From assembly GCA_940671915.1 (NCBI GenBank), contig CALNVZ010000218.1:38674850-38738849 (forward strand): a stretch of DNA of 64,000 nt, in the 5' to 3' direction. This DNA is from Paracentrotus lividus (taxonomy: Eukaryota; Echinodermata; Echinoidea; Camarodonta; Echinidae). How positions within the stretch are numbered: the stretch's first letter is position 1; each line of letters begins with the position of its first letter. Below the pieces are notes generated by a model. The model had not been told where the DNA came from and made no database searches. It saw only the letters and a list, made by a program, of their open reading frames with translations. Of the stretch, positions 1 to 11,500 are shown piece after piece. Both the position numbers and the translations under genes were made by a program.

Positions 1-735
1 AAGCAAAGTCCTATGTCCAACACTGATCTGGTGTAATATAGTGTTATATAATGTAGTGACTCCAGAATCCAGAGGCATGCAGTGCATTATGAACAGTTAA
101 AGTTTTCTAAATAGAAAAAGTAATTTATAATAAGCTCAGATAAAATTGACCATATGTTGATCAAAGCCATAATAAATGTTCCCAACTGAGCTCTTCCCCT
201 GAAAATGTAACGAAAAAATAATCATTAGAAAAGTCTACCTCTACTAAGAACTTTGCACTCGTTACCTGTCTCGAAGAGAATTTTGTTTAAAGTAGCATTG
301 ATTGTATTTAAGTCTATTCATAATTTGTCTCCTCAATACATTTCAAACATGTTCACACAGTCAAATTACTCTTTACGATCTCGAACACACCCCCTTCTTT
401 TGAAAATTCGAAAGATCAATTCCAAAAAATGTGAACAAACTAATAGTTTTGCAGGTCCCAAAATTTGGAATGGCCTTCCTCTTGAAATTCGTTCTTGTAC
501 AACAGTTCAAACATTTAAGAACAAATTGAAGACATATTTGTTCTCCCTCTCATCTGTTTATACTAACTTGGAGAGCAAGTCACTTTTCTTACTGTTGTGT
601 TTTGGTTTTCGTTTTTTATGTGAAGCGCCTTGAACAAATTTATTCGGAGGGCGCTATATAAGAATTTGTTATTATTATTATTATTATTATTATCATTAAT
701 ATTACAATTATTATTATTATTTACCTTTAGAGGCT
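1..735 (+). mobile_element. Non-LTR retrotransposon (CR1/L2-like) 3' end fragment
   Basis: An open frame at 253-633 reads like the extreme C-terminus of CR1/L2/Jockey-type LINE polymerases: a 'LPVSKRILFK' block, then an 'NLSPQYI' block, then 'FAGPKIWNGLPLEIR' followed by 'FKNKLKTYLF'. The frame ends just before a 3' tail with a GCGCTATATAAG motif at about 651-662 and a (TTA)n run at 669-720, which is typical of L2/CR1-like 3' ends. The RT and endonuclease parts are absent, so this is a 5'-truncated copy. Bases 1-250 show no recognisable coding and may or may not belong to the element. Confidence 0.7.
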
Positions 736-1629
736 TGTTTTTTATTTCATTAACAGGATAGTGTATAAATTCTCTAAAATTTTCATCCCTCATTTTAGAG
801 GTCGAAAAGAACCAATTAGTGTTTTAATTTGTTTCACATTGAATATTATTCATATAACACAATCTAAATAAAACTTATTATTGGACAAAAATTGAGCCAT
901 TAAACCAATCCTCGCTGCTTTAATGAAAAATATTACATGTAGGCTTATCCCTTCTTGACTGGTATTTTATTTTTCAGAGAAAAATGGGGGGGGGGGTGAA
1001 ACCTATTATTTTCGGGAGCACTATATTCATGAAAACTAATACTTCAAAATTGAGGGCGCTATGGACAATATGCAATTAGCATGTAATGTATGGTCATGTG
1101 ACCTAACAAAACAATATTTAGAAATGGTCTAAGAGATATTAAGACATTTAGCTCCCTAATGTTGTTGAAATGTCCATATTAAACATCTATTTTCTCAATT
1201 TTAGAGGGAAATTGGGTAATTTGGCGGCCATTTTGTATGACGTCACATATCTCAAAATGCTCAATGCTGACAAAAGTGTCAGCAATCGGTATCTTCAAAA
1301 AGAAGGTTTAGGAATCATAATCCGTTTGAAATAAAAAACTATAGACGCCAAACAAGGTTAGGCCCCAAAATTGCAATCTGCTGCTGGACTATCACAGGAT
1401 CCCTACGATAGCAGTGTATATTAGCAGGCATCTTTGCGTTAAGAATCTCAACAGTCCACAATAATTTCGCATTTTACCCCTTTTCCCCTCGATATCCAAA
1501 AAATTATAGTATTGTTTAGGATCTATACATATTAAATGTTATCAAAATCGTTCTTTACTTACATAATCTTGTTTCATAACTTGCTATCAGACAAACATTT
1601 CGCCCAAAGACATCTTCTTCGTACTTTTT
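735..1629. other. Non-coding AT-rich stretch with a YY1/CRE cluster
   Basis: No convincing coding sequence. A poly-G run occurs near 985-996. At 1223-1245 a GGCGGCCATTTTG (YY1-type) site is followed directly by a perfect palindromic CRE, TGACGTCA (1238-1245). These motifs usually sit close to transcription start sites, so an alternative upstream promoter for the macro-domain gene is possible, but no transcript evidence is visible. Confidence 0.35.
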
Positions 1630-1740
1630 TTAAAGTGGTCGCCATTTTAAATGAATATAATGCAAAATACCGGGTACGCGCATGCGCATTGTTCTGAATC
1701 GAGATAACTAGTGAAAGTCGGCGAAAACACATTGGCAGAA
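1630..1740 (+). promoter_or_regulatory. Candidate core promoter and untranslated first exon of the macro-domain gene
   Basis: GGTCGCCATTTT (YY1-type) lies at 1637-1648, and a full NRF-1 palindrome GCGCATGCGC lies at 1678-1687. Both motifs are characteristic of TATA-less metazoan housekeeping promoters. About 55 bases downstream, at 1741, is a strong donor (GTAAGT). This suggests a short untranslated first exon ending at 1740 that splices to the exon beginning at about 5360. The link to that exon is inference from order and strand. Confidence 0.5.
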
Positions 1741-4700
1741 GTAAGTCTTTCGTTTTTACATTTTATTATATGATTTTAGAATTACTATCATCATAATAAC
1801 GGTAATATTATAGTGATCATTGCAGCGTAATAATTCTGTTTAAAAATGTTCTAAATTAAAAAAATCATAGACAAAGCTAACGATGTCGTGATCGCGAAAA
1901 AACTTGGGCCATTGGTTTCTTATGGCTGAAAAGCAGCCACGAGAGGCGTTGTAGACCCCTACGTAAACGTATGTAGATACTTCCACCGGTCTCTGGGAAA
2001 ATTTTAAAAAAAATCTAAATAATTGTAAAATGTTAGAAAAAAACCAGAGAACGTTGGAATATTTCTGCCTAGTTGTTGGGGCTGGTATACCCCGAATCTC
2101 TCACAAGTAATATATTTAAAAAAATGATACCCACATTGAATTTATGTAACTACCAAGAATACAAGAGCAGAATAGGTTCTTCCACATATTATGTTGTCAT
2201 ATAGTGAGTGATTGATATTTGAAGGCAAAAATCAGTTCCAAACACGTAACTTGTGTTCATATCGCAGGTACGGTACATGGCGATATAAACCCCTGGTCGC
2301 GAGCGCCGTCTGCTAGCAAGCTAGCTAGGCGGCTAGAGCAGGCGGCTTTAGCGCTCCGTATGCGCTGCTGTTCAAAAGCCACCGATTTTTTCTACTGCCG
2401 GGTCGACCCATCAACAAGGTCAACCATCAATATTCAACGTAATAACGGATCCCTTCACAGCGCTGTCTATAGTTACCGTGTTGTGGCTTTGTCTCAGGCT
2501 GCAGACGTACATTGAGCATTTAAGTAAGAGAACTTGAAGTATCTAGTAAGAAGGATAGATGTTGTGTTTGGTGCGTGTTTTCTTTTCAAGATCAGGTTGT
2601 CAGTAGCCCGGATGCCGCCACGAAGTGGCGGCATCCTGAAGTAAACATTACATTATGACCCAGACGCACCGTTTTCCCCATTAAGTTACTAAAAAAAACA
2701 CACTAACACTAGTATTTATCACAAATTACAACACATACATGCAATGGCACTTACCTAAGCATAAATACCGGCAAAAGTTGAAGAAAATAACAAATATTAG
2801 CACCCAGAATAAGATGATTTCCTTTGGATTTCCGTCATGCCCAGAAATTTGTCCGATCCGCCATGTTGATTAAGCTGAAACAAAGAGTAGATATCGTGCG
2901 TAGCCTTTGATCAAGTAGTTCATTTTGTATATTTTTTTAAGTTCCATTACGAGAAGAGGCTGATGCAAGAAAAAATGTGCTCAAAAACTAAAATAACAAA
3001 TAATTCATGACTATTCATGTAAGTAATCTCATTTGTTTTGGTTATTACCACGTAATGGAATAATTAAACATAATTATGTTGGTAATGACTTGTCTAAAGG
3101 CTAACCGATGGCAATATCCATGACGCATGCGTATTACAAAGACAAAACTTCAACACGAATTGTTATACTGGAGAAGTCTGGAAATTTTGACCCGCAAATA
3201 TCATATAATATGAAATTGATGAATAATGGTTTTCAGCAAGTTTTATTTGCTACCCTTAAAATTTCAACAATTTTCAAAAAAATGAAAAGTCAAAAAATAA
3301 TGTGCACTTGATTTGCTTGCAAAATGAGTTAGTGCGCAGACATGGGCACTAGATCTATCCAATTTTGTTACAAAATGACAAGCCCGTCTAAAAGTCGTTA
3401 AAAAACACTGTTCTTGTCAATGATTTCTTGAAATTTTTTGCTTTGTTGATCATTAGAATAACATTGATGAATCTGAAAATAATATTTTACTTTGTATTGA
3501 AATTGAGGTCAAGTTTTAGGTGTGCAGACTTAGACAGTTCCTTCATACATTGTAATTTCCATATGACATATTTGGCAATCCTGGAGAAAAGGAGACCAGT
3601 CAAATTAAGGGGGCTATGCAGTTTTTGTATGAATATCCAACCAAATTTTCTTTTTTTTTTAAATCAAAATAATCAATATTTTAATGAGGATAATAATTTG
3701 ATTCATTTTAAAGCAGAGTTTGAAGCATCTATTCTATCCATCTACCTGTCATCAGAAACCATCATTTTACTGCCTCAAATTTGATGTCATCTTGATCGAA
3801 CGTGATACTATTAGTAGACCTCTATTATAAAGTGATTTGCCAAGGGATCTTCCCACAAAGGCGTTGGAAGGGTCTGAGGAAACAAAGCATTGGAGGGGCC
3901 AGTCATTGTTAATTCACACAATGGCTTGCCAGTTACCCCCCCCCCCAATCCTTTCCTTCCACTGAGCTTTCCGATGCCTCTGCTGTCCGATCCTTTTAAG
4001 TTAGAAATTAAAATTCTGGCGAATCTATGGTATTCTGGTACTTTTTTTAAAAGGGAAAAAAGCTTGTCGCATGCAGCCAAAAATGTATAGAAATTGCTGC
4101 TTACTGGAACTCCCTCCCCTCCACAATGTGAGGGGGGGGGGCAGTGGCAATCAAACAATTGCCCATTGACTGTGTTTCTGAACAGATAGCGAAGCTGGGC
4201 AAGCTCATAACAGTGATAACTTGCAGAACTCTGATTGGTTCATAATTTTCCCCCTTTTTTTTCATACCAGAATTTTGCCAAAAGTTTGATTTCTAACTTT
4301 AGTTTAAAATGATCAGGACCCTCGGCTAATCACACTAAAATCATACTTACGATGACATCAAATTTTGAGATCGTAAAATGACGGTTTCCATTGACGGATG
4401 TACATGTACTTCAAACTCGGGTGAAATATCAAACACGTATTATTGATTAATATTTTGATAAAAAAAAGATCAAGAAAAATCTGTTTCAGAAAAAAGACAA
4501 AAATTGGCTGGGTACGAAAATGCCTAAAGAGTACCATTATAATTATCAATTTTATCTAGAGTTTGGAGTATTGTTCCAATTGGTGTAACTGAATTGTTGA
4601 TGGCTGTAATGGCATCGCATATCATTTTCAGTGTTGATTCCAGAGCCAATATTTTGGTATCCTTCATATCCTGCCCATTGTGCAAATCGAAGAGGGCTAA

Positions 4701-4880
4701 CTCCAGTTTGTCGCATCGAGATGTGAGGCCACTGTTGATATCATTGGTTTTACATATCTGCATACATTTTTTTTTTTTTTTTTAGGTTACACATTTAGTG
4801 ATGATTGAATATTTTCCATTAATTCTTCATTTAAATGCACTTTAGATTTAAAGTTTTATGCTCTCTTCTGTTCTCTTAAG
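1741..4880. other. Presumed first intron of the macro-domain gene: mostly non-coding
   Basis: No supported exon. A CpG-bearing, relatively GC-rich patch at about 2275-2510 has no recognisable protein and could be regulatory. A perfect GC-rich hairpin lies at 2610-2636. The segment at about 3835-4150 contains imperfect inverted copies of a motif also seen at 36.6 kb, and poly-C and poly-G runs. A - strand open frame at 4524-4763 has a coiled-coil-like heptad pattern and could be a LINE ORF1 scrap, but this is unproven. Confidence 0.4.
2610..2636. repeat. Perfect 12-bp-stem GC-rich hairpin
   Basis: GGATGCCGCCAC, loop GAA, then GTGGCGGCATCC: twelve perfect pairs, nine of them G:C, in a strongly AT-rich surrounding. 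It is not followed by a T-run and eukaryotic genes do not use such terminators. It may be the core of a small inverted-repeat element or an RNA structure. Confidence 0.6.
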
Positions 4881-5597
4881 ATGAAGATATAAAGCTCTTA
4901 CTTAGAGAAAAGAGTCCCTGAGCTGTCTGCTTTTTAAAATATTCTGCTTCAATTTAGCACTGCAAAAAGACAACATTCATCATGGACGGCATTTTGTCTT
5001 TAATAGAGTCAACTGATATCAAGACTTGTATCGACCACCAAAACATCCTTCTCTTGTGTTTTAAATTGTAACTTCTTATTATCTGTTCTGTATTGTTCTC
5101 TTTAGATGAAGATGTAAAGCTGTTACTCTGAGAAAAGAGTCCCTGAGCTGTCTTCTCTTAAAAGTATTTTTGCTCCAGTTGCTGCAAGAGAGAGAACGAC
5201 CACAAGAAACACTCCTATTACTATCGAGACGGCCATCATCATGGATGGCATTTTGTCTTTAGAGTCAACAGATATCAAGGCTGGTATCAAACGGAAAGAC
5301 ATCCTTCTGTTTTGTTTAGTTGTTACTTTTTAATCTCTCTTCTGGTTTGTTCTAATTAGATGAAGAAATAAAGCTGTTACTTAGAAAGAAAGTCTGCTCT
5401 TGAAAGTCTTCTGCTTCAACTGTTGCAAGAGAGAGAACAACCACAAGAAACGCCTCTTACTATCGAGACAGCCATCATCATGGATGGCATATTGTCTTTA
5501 GAGTCGACAGATATCAAGACTGGTATCAAACGGAAAGACATCCTGATCAACAAGCCACAGGTGGATCAGACGAGTAGTCCCAAGATTGAGGTCAAAG
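4881..5597 (+). repeat. Triplicated 5' exon region of the macro-domain gene
   Basis: Three tandem copies start with ATGAAGAAATAAAG-like sequence right after an AG acceptor, at 4881, 5106 and 5360 (spacings 225 and 254 bp). Each copy carries the in-frame start context ATCATGGA(T/C)GGCAT and the peptide start MDGILSL. Copies 1 and 2 run into intron-like, T-rich sequence without a GT donor. Only copy 3 continues to a good donor (GTGAGA at 5598), so copies 1 and 2 look like non-functional duplicates. Confidence 0.75.
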
Positions 5598-8500
5598 GTG
5601 AGAAATGCTCATGAATTATTCATACTATTAATGAGTTGAATTGGGTCACTCCCCGTTAAGGGCTGCTTGAAATGAATTAGAAATATACATATTCATGATT
5701 GTCTTGTTAATTATACTTTTAATTTGCATTTCCCCACACAAAGGTGAGAAAAGCCTCATGAAGTATTCATATTTTTAATCAGTTGACTTGGGTCAATCCC
5801 CATAAGGGCTGCTTGAAATGAATAAAAATTATACATATTTTGTATACATGCATGTCTTCTTAATCGTATGTTGTTGTTTGTTTGTTTTTAATGGCAACCA
5901 GTAATTTTTTTTTACTATTATCGCCACAGTACTTTGATTTTTTTCCTTCTTTTTAACAATAGATTTTTTTTCTTTCTATTATTTGGTGCTTTTTTTTGGG
6001 GGGGGGGGAAGGAAGAGATAAATTGTATCTTGCCAGAAACCACTCCCTGCTCTCTTATGCATTTCACCTCATATATCGGAGGAGCATGATGAAAACATTC
6101 ACAGCCCAAATTTGGTAGGAACTGGTTCAAAGGGGCCCAGGATATGACCACATATGAATACCTAATTTGTTCCTTTTGAAGTCTATGTAAATGTATTATT
6201 GGCCTGGTTCTAGAATTTATGTTGTGAGCAAATCCAACATACATTTCATGTTCATGAGATTTTCACTGCAACATCTCCATATTCACAGCAACTGCTGCGA
6301 CTGATCATTTATGAGAGTCGTGGTGACATCTCCGTCAGTGATTAACGACAATTATTATAATGATTATAATGTAGCGCTTTTTGAGTTAAACTTCTCAAAG
6401 TGCTTTACAGAATATTATTACCCCGTTTAAAGATTCATTCCATACTTGCCTGGCTACCATGCATAAATAAGGTCCATATGGAATTGGGTACCCATTTGCA
6501 TCATGGGGGCGTTTTCAGGAAAGGACTTGTCGGGCGTTTTATCTGACAAACTTGCTCTCAGCCAATCAAATGAATGCATTTCAGTAGCTTTGAACAGTTA
6601 TCAGTGAATATTTGTTTCATGAAATGCTCCCCTGATGTTTTTTGTACCCCCATTGCAGCTCCCTCTGCCAATGTACTGTACAAGTTACGAGATATCAACA
6701 AGGAATTGGTTCAAACATGGAAAGAGGTCTTCAAAGGATGTGATCATGTAGAGGTAAGAATAGCAGAAGTGTGGGTGGAGGTACCAGGGTTCCTAGCCCA
6801 TCAGGGAAACAAGGGAAAATCATTTTACTTTTTTTCCAGTCAGGGAAAAGTCAGGGAATTTTGATTGGCCCAAAAATCAAAAGTACAGTAGTCAGTCAGA
6901 CTCTGTGTTATAGATTTTTTCTGCAATGGTTCACTGCCACAAAATAGAAGACATGCAAAACTGGACATCTGTCTAAATACATGTAATTATCAGGGAATTA
7001 TTTTGAGATTTAATCCAGGGATAAATCAGGGAATTTTGTTTCCTTTAAATGCTGGGAACCCTGAGGTTCAGACCGTACGAACAGGGGAAAATGATTTAGG
7101 TATGAATTCTTATCAAACAATGTGGATATTTGTTACAATATTACAGCCAAAAATATTTTTCTTGCTTTTACATGAGAAATGGAAAGAAATCGCACAAATA
7201 TATTGTTTTGGAGCATTAAGTTTGTGGCCATTGTGCACAAAACCTACACAAAGCCAAAGGAAAACATGGGCAAAATGGATTTTTCTTGATTGTAGAAAAC
7301 TGATCATATCTCAGGATCTACAGCGCAAAATATGATGGAAAACAAAAATGCAGAAGAAAGCCTGATTTTCCTGCTTTATATGTAAATGTCAAACACTACT
7401 AGATTGTGGTTTAATCTTCATAAGTAAAATTGTTTCCCATTTGTAGCATTTTATTTCATTTGATATAGACAGTACAGAGAGATAATTCAGGAAGGGGTAT
7501 CGCAGCACATGACAGCTCCCCATCATTATATGCATGATGAAAAAAAGAAAGAGGACCGGAGGGGTGGGGGGGGGGGAAATGACAAAAAATGCCGAGCTCA
7601 TTGATTCACTGTCAAAAACTTTGATAAAAACCCTTATTTTACATGGGTTAATTAATATCTGATTTTGAAAAGTGTCCACGAGCACCTCAACATATGATCA
7701 AAATTCAGCGCAATGACAAGTGATGATCATGCACTTGGCATGTGCTATATTGCTTCCGCTGCCTGTTAATGTATAATGTACAAGTATGTCTGTAGGTGTT
7801 ATGATAAACACATATCATTATACACCTGGGATTGTTACAGGGTCAAGTGCACACTGTACCCAATGCAAATACCTGTAGAGCTAGGTAAACATTAATGCGA
7901 GATCCGTACTTGTACATTGAATCACATACTTCTATTAAAGGCACTCTGCCGTAGCATCACCTCGAGTCCTAAAGTATTCAAACTGTCCAGGTTCCTCAGC
8001 CAGAATGCACATTTTTTATCGTCTACAGCAAACCTGTCTATAGTGGCCACTGTCTATAGCGGTCACCTGTCTATAGTGGTCACCTATATTGATTCCCTCT
8101 AGACAGAAATGTGTGCTTTAGAACCTGTCTATAAAGGTCACCTGTCTACAGTGGTTCTTTTTTATGTCTCCCTTGGGGTGGCCACTATAGACAGGTTTGA
8201 CTGTATTTTATATATGCCCACCCACATGAAAGGCTATCCACAATTCACACCATAATGGCCCATATTCTGAACTGAAGACCGAGTTAGTACATGTAGGTGT
8301 TGCAAGTTCGTCCAAAGCTATTTTGCGATCCTTTTGTCTGATGCATCAGTTGACGTCAGACTAAAAAAGGATCGCACAATACATTTGCAGAAACTTGCGA
8401 CTCATGCTTCGCTCCAGAATACCGGCCAATATGTTTCCATGTATTTTAATGTGAAATTCTTCTTTTCTTAACATTCCTGTTTCCTAAAAACTATTATACA

Positions 8501-11500
8501 ATGTTGACAGCCACAGGTTATTTTATCTTTGTAGTAAAATGGATGGAGTCTATTTATTAAAACTGATTCTTATTTACTAGTCAATGTTGAAGCTTCCTGG
8601 TTCATTCCCCCTTAACGGTAATCAGTGTGATGTATATGTTTGATGTTAAATTAATTAAATCAATGAATGAAAATAAACTTACACTGTGTGATTAGGATTG
8701 CTTTTAAAATGTAACAGCATCATAAAGGAGGGTAGAAGTTCCAATGTACTATAAATATTGGGGTACATGCATGTTAAAAAAATGCTTTCCAATGGAGTTA
8801 CATGTAATTTCCAATTCTTTTTTTGTTCACACATACATGTATTTCACATTTTGATTTGATATTTTACCTTTAAAACATGTTACCTTTAAATTCACTGTTC
8901 TTAGAATGTGGCTATGATAAATAAAACAAGTAATTCAGGTATTGAGATACAGGACTAAATATTGATAAGTACGCATTTTAAATTTTTTCTTATTTAAAAT
9001 GCATATTTTAGCAATATTTTCTTAGTTGTACCGACCTCCCAACAATTCTGAATTTGGAGGGGAAAAATCTCAATTTTGAGCATTCCACACTCTGCTGTAC
9101 ATGTATGTTTTTCTTATCTTTATAAATTAAACAAAAAAAATCCTCTGAGAAATGTTTTTTTTTTTTTTTTTCCTATTTGTGAGCAAATTCATCCTTTTTA
9201 GTTAGACAGGTTAGGAGCTCTGAGTTGTATGATTTGTAATTCTGCACACCTGTCAAATTTCATCTTGCATCAATCACATAAAGTGCTCTTATACATTAGA
9301 TACCCTGATAACTCAAGATAGACCTCGAAAGTACAGCGGTCTTTTTGTTGTCTTTATTTTTCATCACACTGTATATTTGCATCATGTCAGTTGCTTTTTT
9401 TTATGAAGAAAACCCAAAGACTTGGTTACTGTGTTCTTATTTGAAATGACAAAGCCTTTAATATGTTTTATTACTGTATACGGTAAGTGGTTATTTTCGC
9501 GGTGACTTTATTTTTGCGAATTTCGCGAATCGGTCATAGCGAAAATTTCCACTTCAATGCAAGGCTATTTATAATAATGAATTCATCACCAAAATCTCGA
9601 AATTTTGCTCTCGCGAATTTCCCCAACTAGTCCAAAATCGCAAAAAATATCTTTACGCGAAAATTTTGGCTTATATAGTACAATGTAAAAGGCTTTGATA
9701 AGAATCAGGAATTTTTCAGCATTACATCTGTCATATACATATCCGCCCGTGTTTAAGACTTGTTTTTGAAACGAAAAACAAAAAGGACAAAACAAGACAA
9801 ACAATATATGGCCATGCGTTATGAGGTGGGCCCTTTTCTGTTACAACCCAAGTTTTCCAAGGAATTGCACCATTTTTATTCAATCGAATATTCTTCTTAC
9901 ATTTGACATCTTATACCTATAAAAGTATACATATTCTGAAAGAGAATTGTCTGAGGAATCCAAAAATACTATTAGATAAGGGATATGGGAAGTCATAAGG
10001 AGTTACAGAGCCAAATATGTCGAAAACGGTAGGAAAAAAGTACTTCCAGAAAAAGGTCACCATGGAAACAAAATTTCACCCTACAACAAAAAGACATGCA
10101 TATTTGAACTCCTCAGAGTCAGACCTTTCCAACAATGTATAACTTGTTATGGGTAAGCTTTTTAAAAATAATTTTGCGCGATCATCTTTTCAGCGAAAAT
10201 TTCTGATAAGAAAATTTGGGTAAATATGTGTTACAATGAGTAATGAATGATTTACTTCCAAAATATGACACAGTTTTGTCTTATAACCTACATGTATTTG
10301 AAGTTATACTAGGGTTACATGAATATACTTGCAAATACTTAGTACAATACAATATATCTACAGTGCTTATTCAAACAATTAATTTGATCTGGTTCATGTT
10401 GAGGCATGCCGACCGACATGTGCAAGGTATCTCTGAGATGATCTACCTGGTGAGGATAAAGCATATCAAGCCAATGCAGTGATGTTCAATTGTAAAATGT
10501 AGAAGACAAAACAATTAATTGAAATTTAGGATTATACCGTAAAAAAAATGCAGGTACATGTACCTCCTTGAAGTGATATTCATGCATTTAAATGTACATG
10601 TAGGTCCATGGGTTGAAATATTCTAAATGCTTACGGTAACATTATGTCTCTGCAAAGTAGTGTTTTGGGTGGTTGGATTTGCTGTGCATCATCAATATCA
10701 ATCCAATTATTACAGTTCCTTTTGTTTTGTGTAAACAAAGCATAGGTAAATGGTAGTGAGAATACAATTAAACATGTAGGCTGAATAGATAAACCCATGT
10801 CCTAGCATCAACTAATATTTTACTTCACTTTGTGAATCGTAGAAATACCTGACGACCACAATCTAGACAAGTTAAATCGCATTATTTTACTGATTTTACA
10901 TTAATTAATTAAATTGATTAACTTAATTAGCCTAATTAGGTATTCTTAATTTCATATTTTACACACAGTTACTAATAGATAGATATAATATTCCAATTTA
11001 ACTGTCTTATGTTAGATTTTATGATGTTAAAACCTGATTTATTAATGCAACAGAAATTTATGCTCCTCCTCCTCCACTGTGCAAAAATGGCTACTTCAAG
11101 TTAATTAATTGTTAATTACTTGTAAATGAGTGCACCATTGGTATTTCTTCTAATATTAAGTTATTGGCAGATATATTTCCTTCACATTGGTACCAAATAT
11201 AGCCATATGGCACATGTATTTAAAATTTTATATCATTTTTCATGTTTGTGCTTGTCGCGCAAATGTAACGGCACCACCTATATGGGGGCCCAGTTTAAAA
11301 CACATGGCCATATAATATGGTGTTTTTTGGCCACACAGAATAAAGAGAATAAAGAAAATGACATTAAATCATATTCTACACTCATACCATTGATTTCAGC
11401 CCTAACCTTTTGTTATTACTGGAAACAACATTTGTAGCCTCATTGTAATCTGTTTTTTTTTTTTTCTTCTTCTTCTTCTTCTTTCTTTCTTTGTTGTTGT

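Noticed and set aside
2219-2515. 98-codon + strand open frame over the GC-rich patch
   Set aside because: No recognisable domain, no good splice or start context, and composition alone explains the open frame.
3428-4158. Open frames on both strands at 3.4-4.2 kb
   Set aside because: They overlap poly-C and poly-G runs and repeat fragments; no family resemblance.
7003-7685. Open frames in the macro-gene intron
   Set aside because: AT-rich, overlapping on both strands, partly inside a MITE; no protein features.
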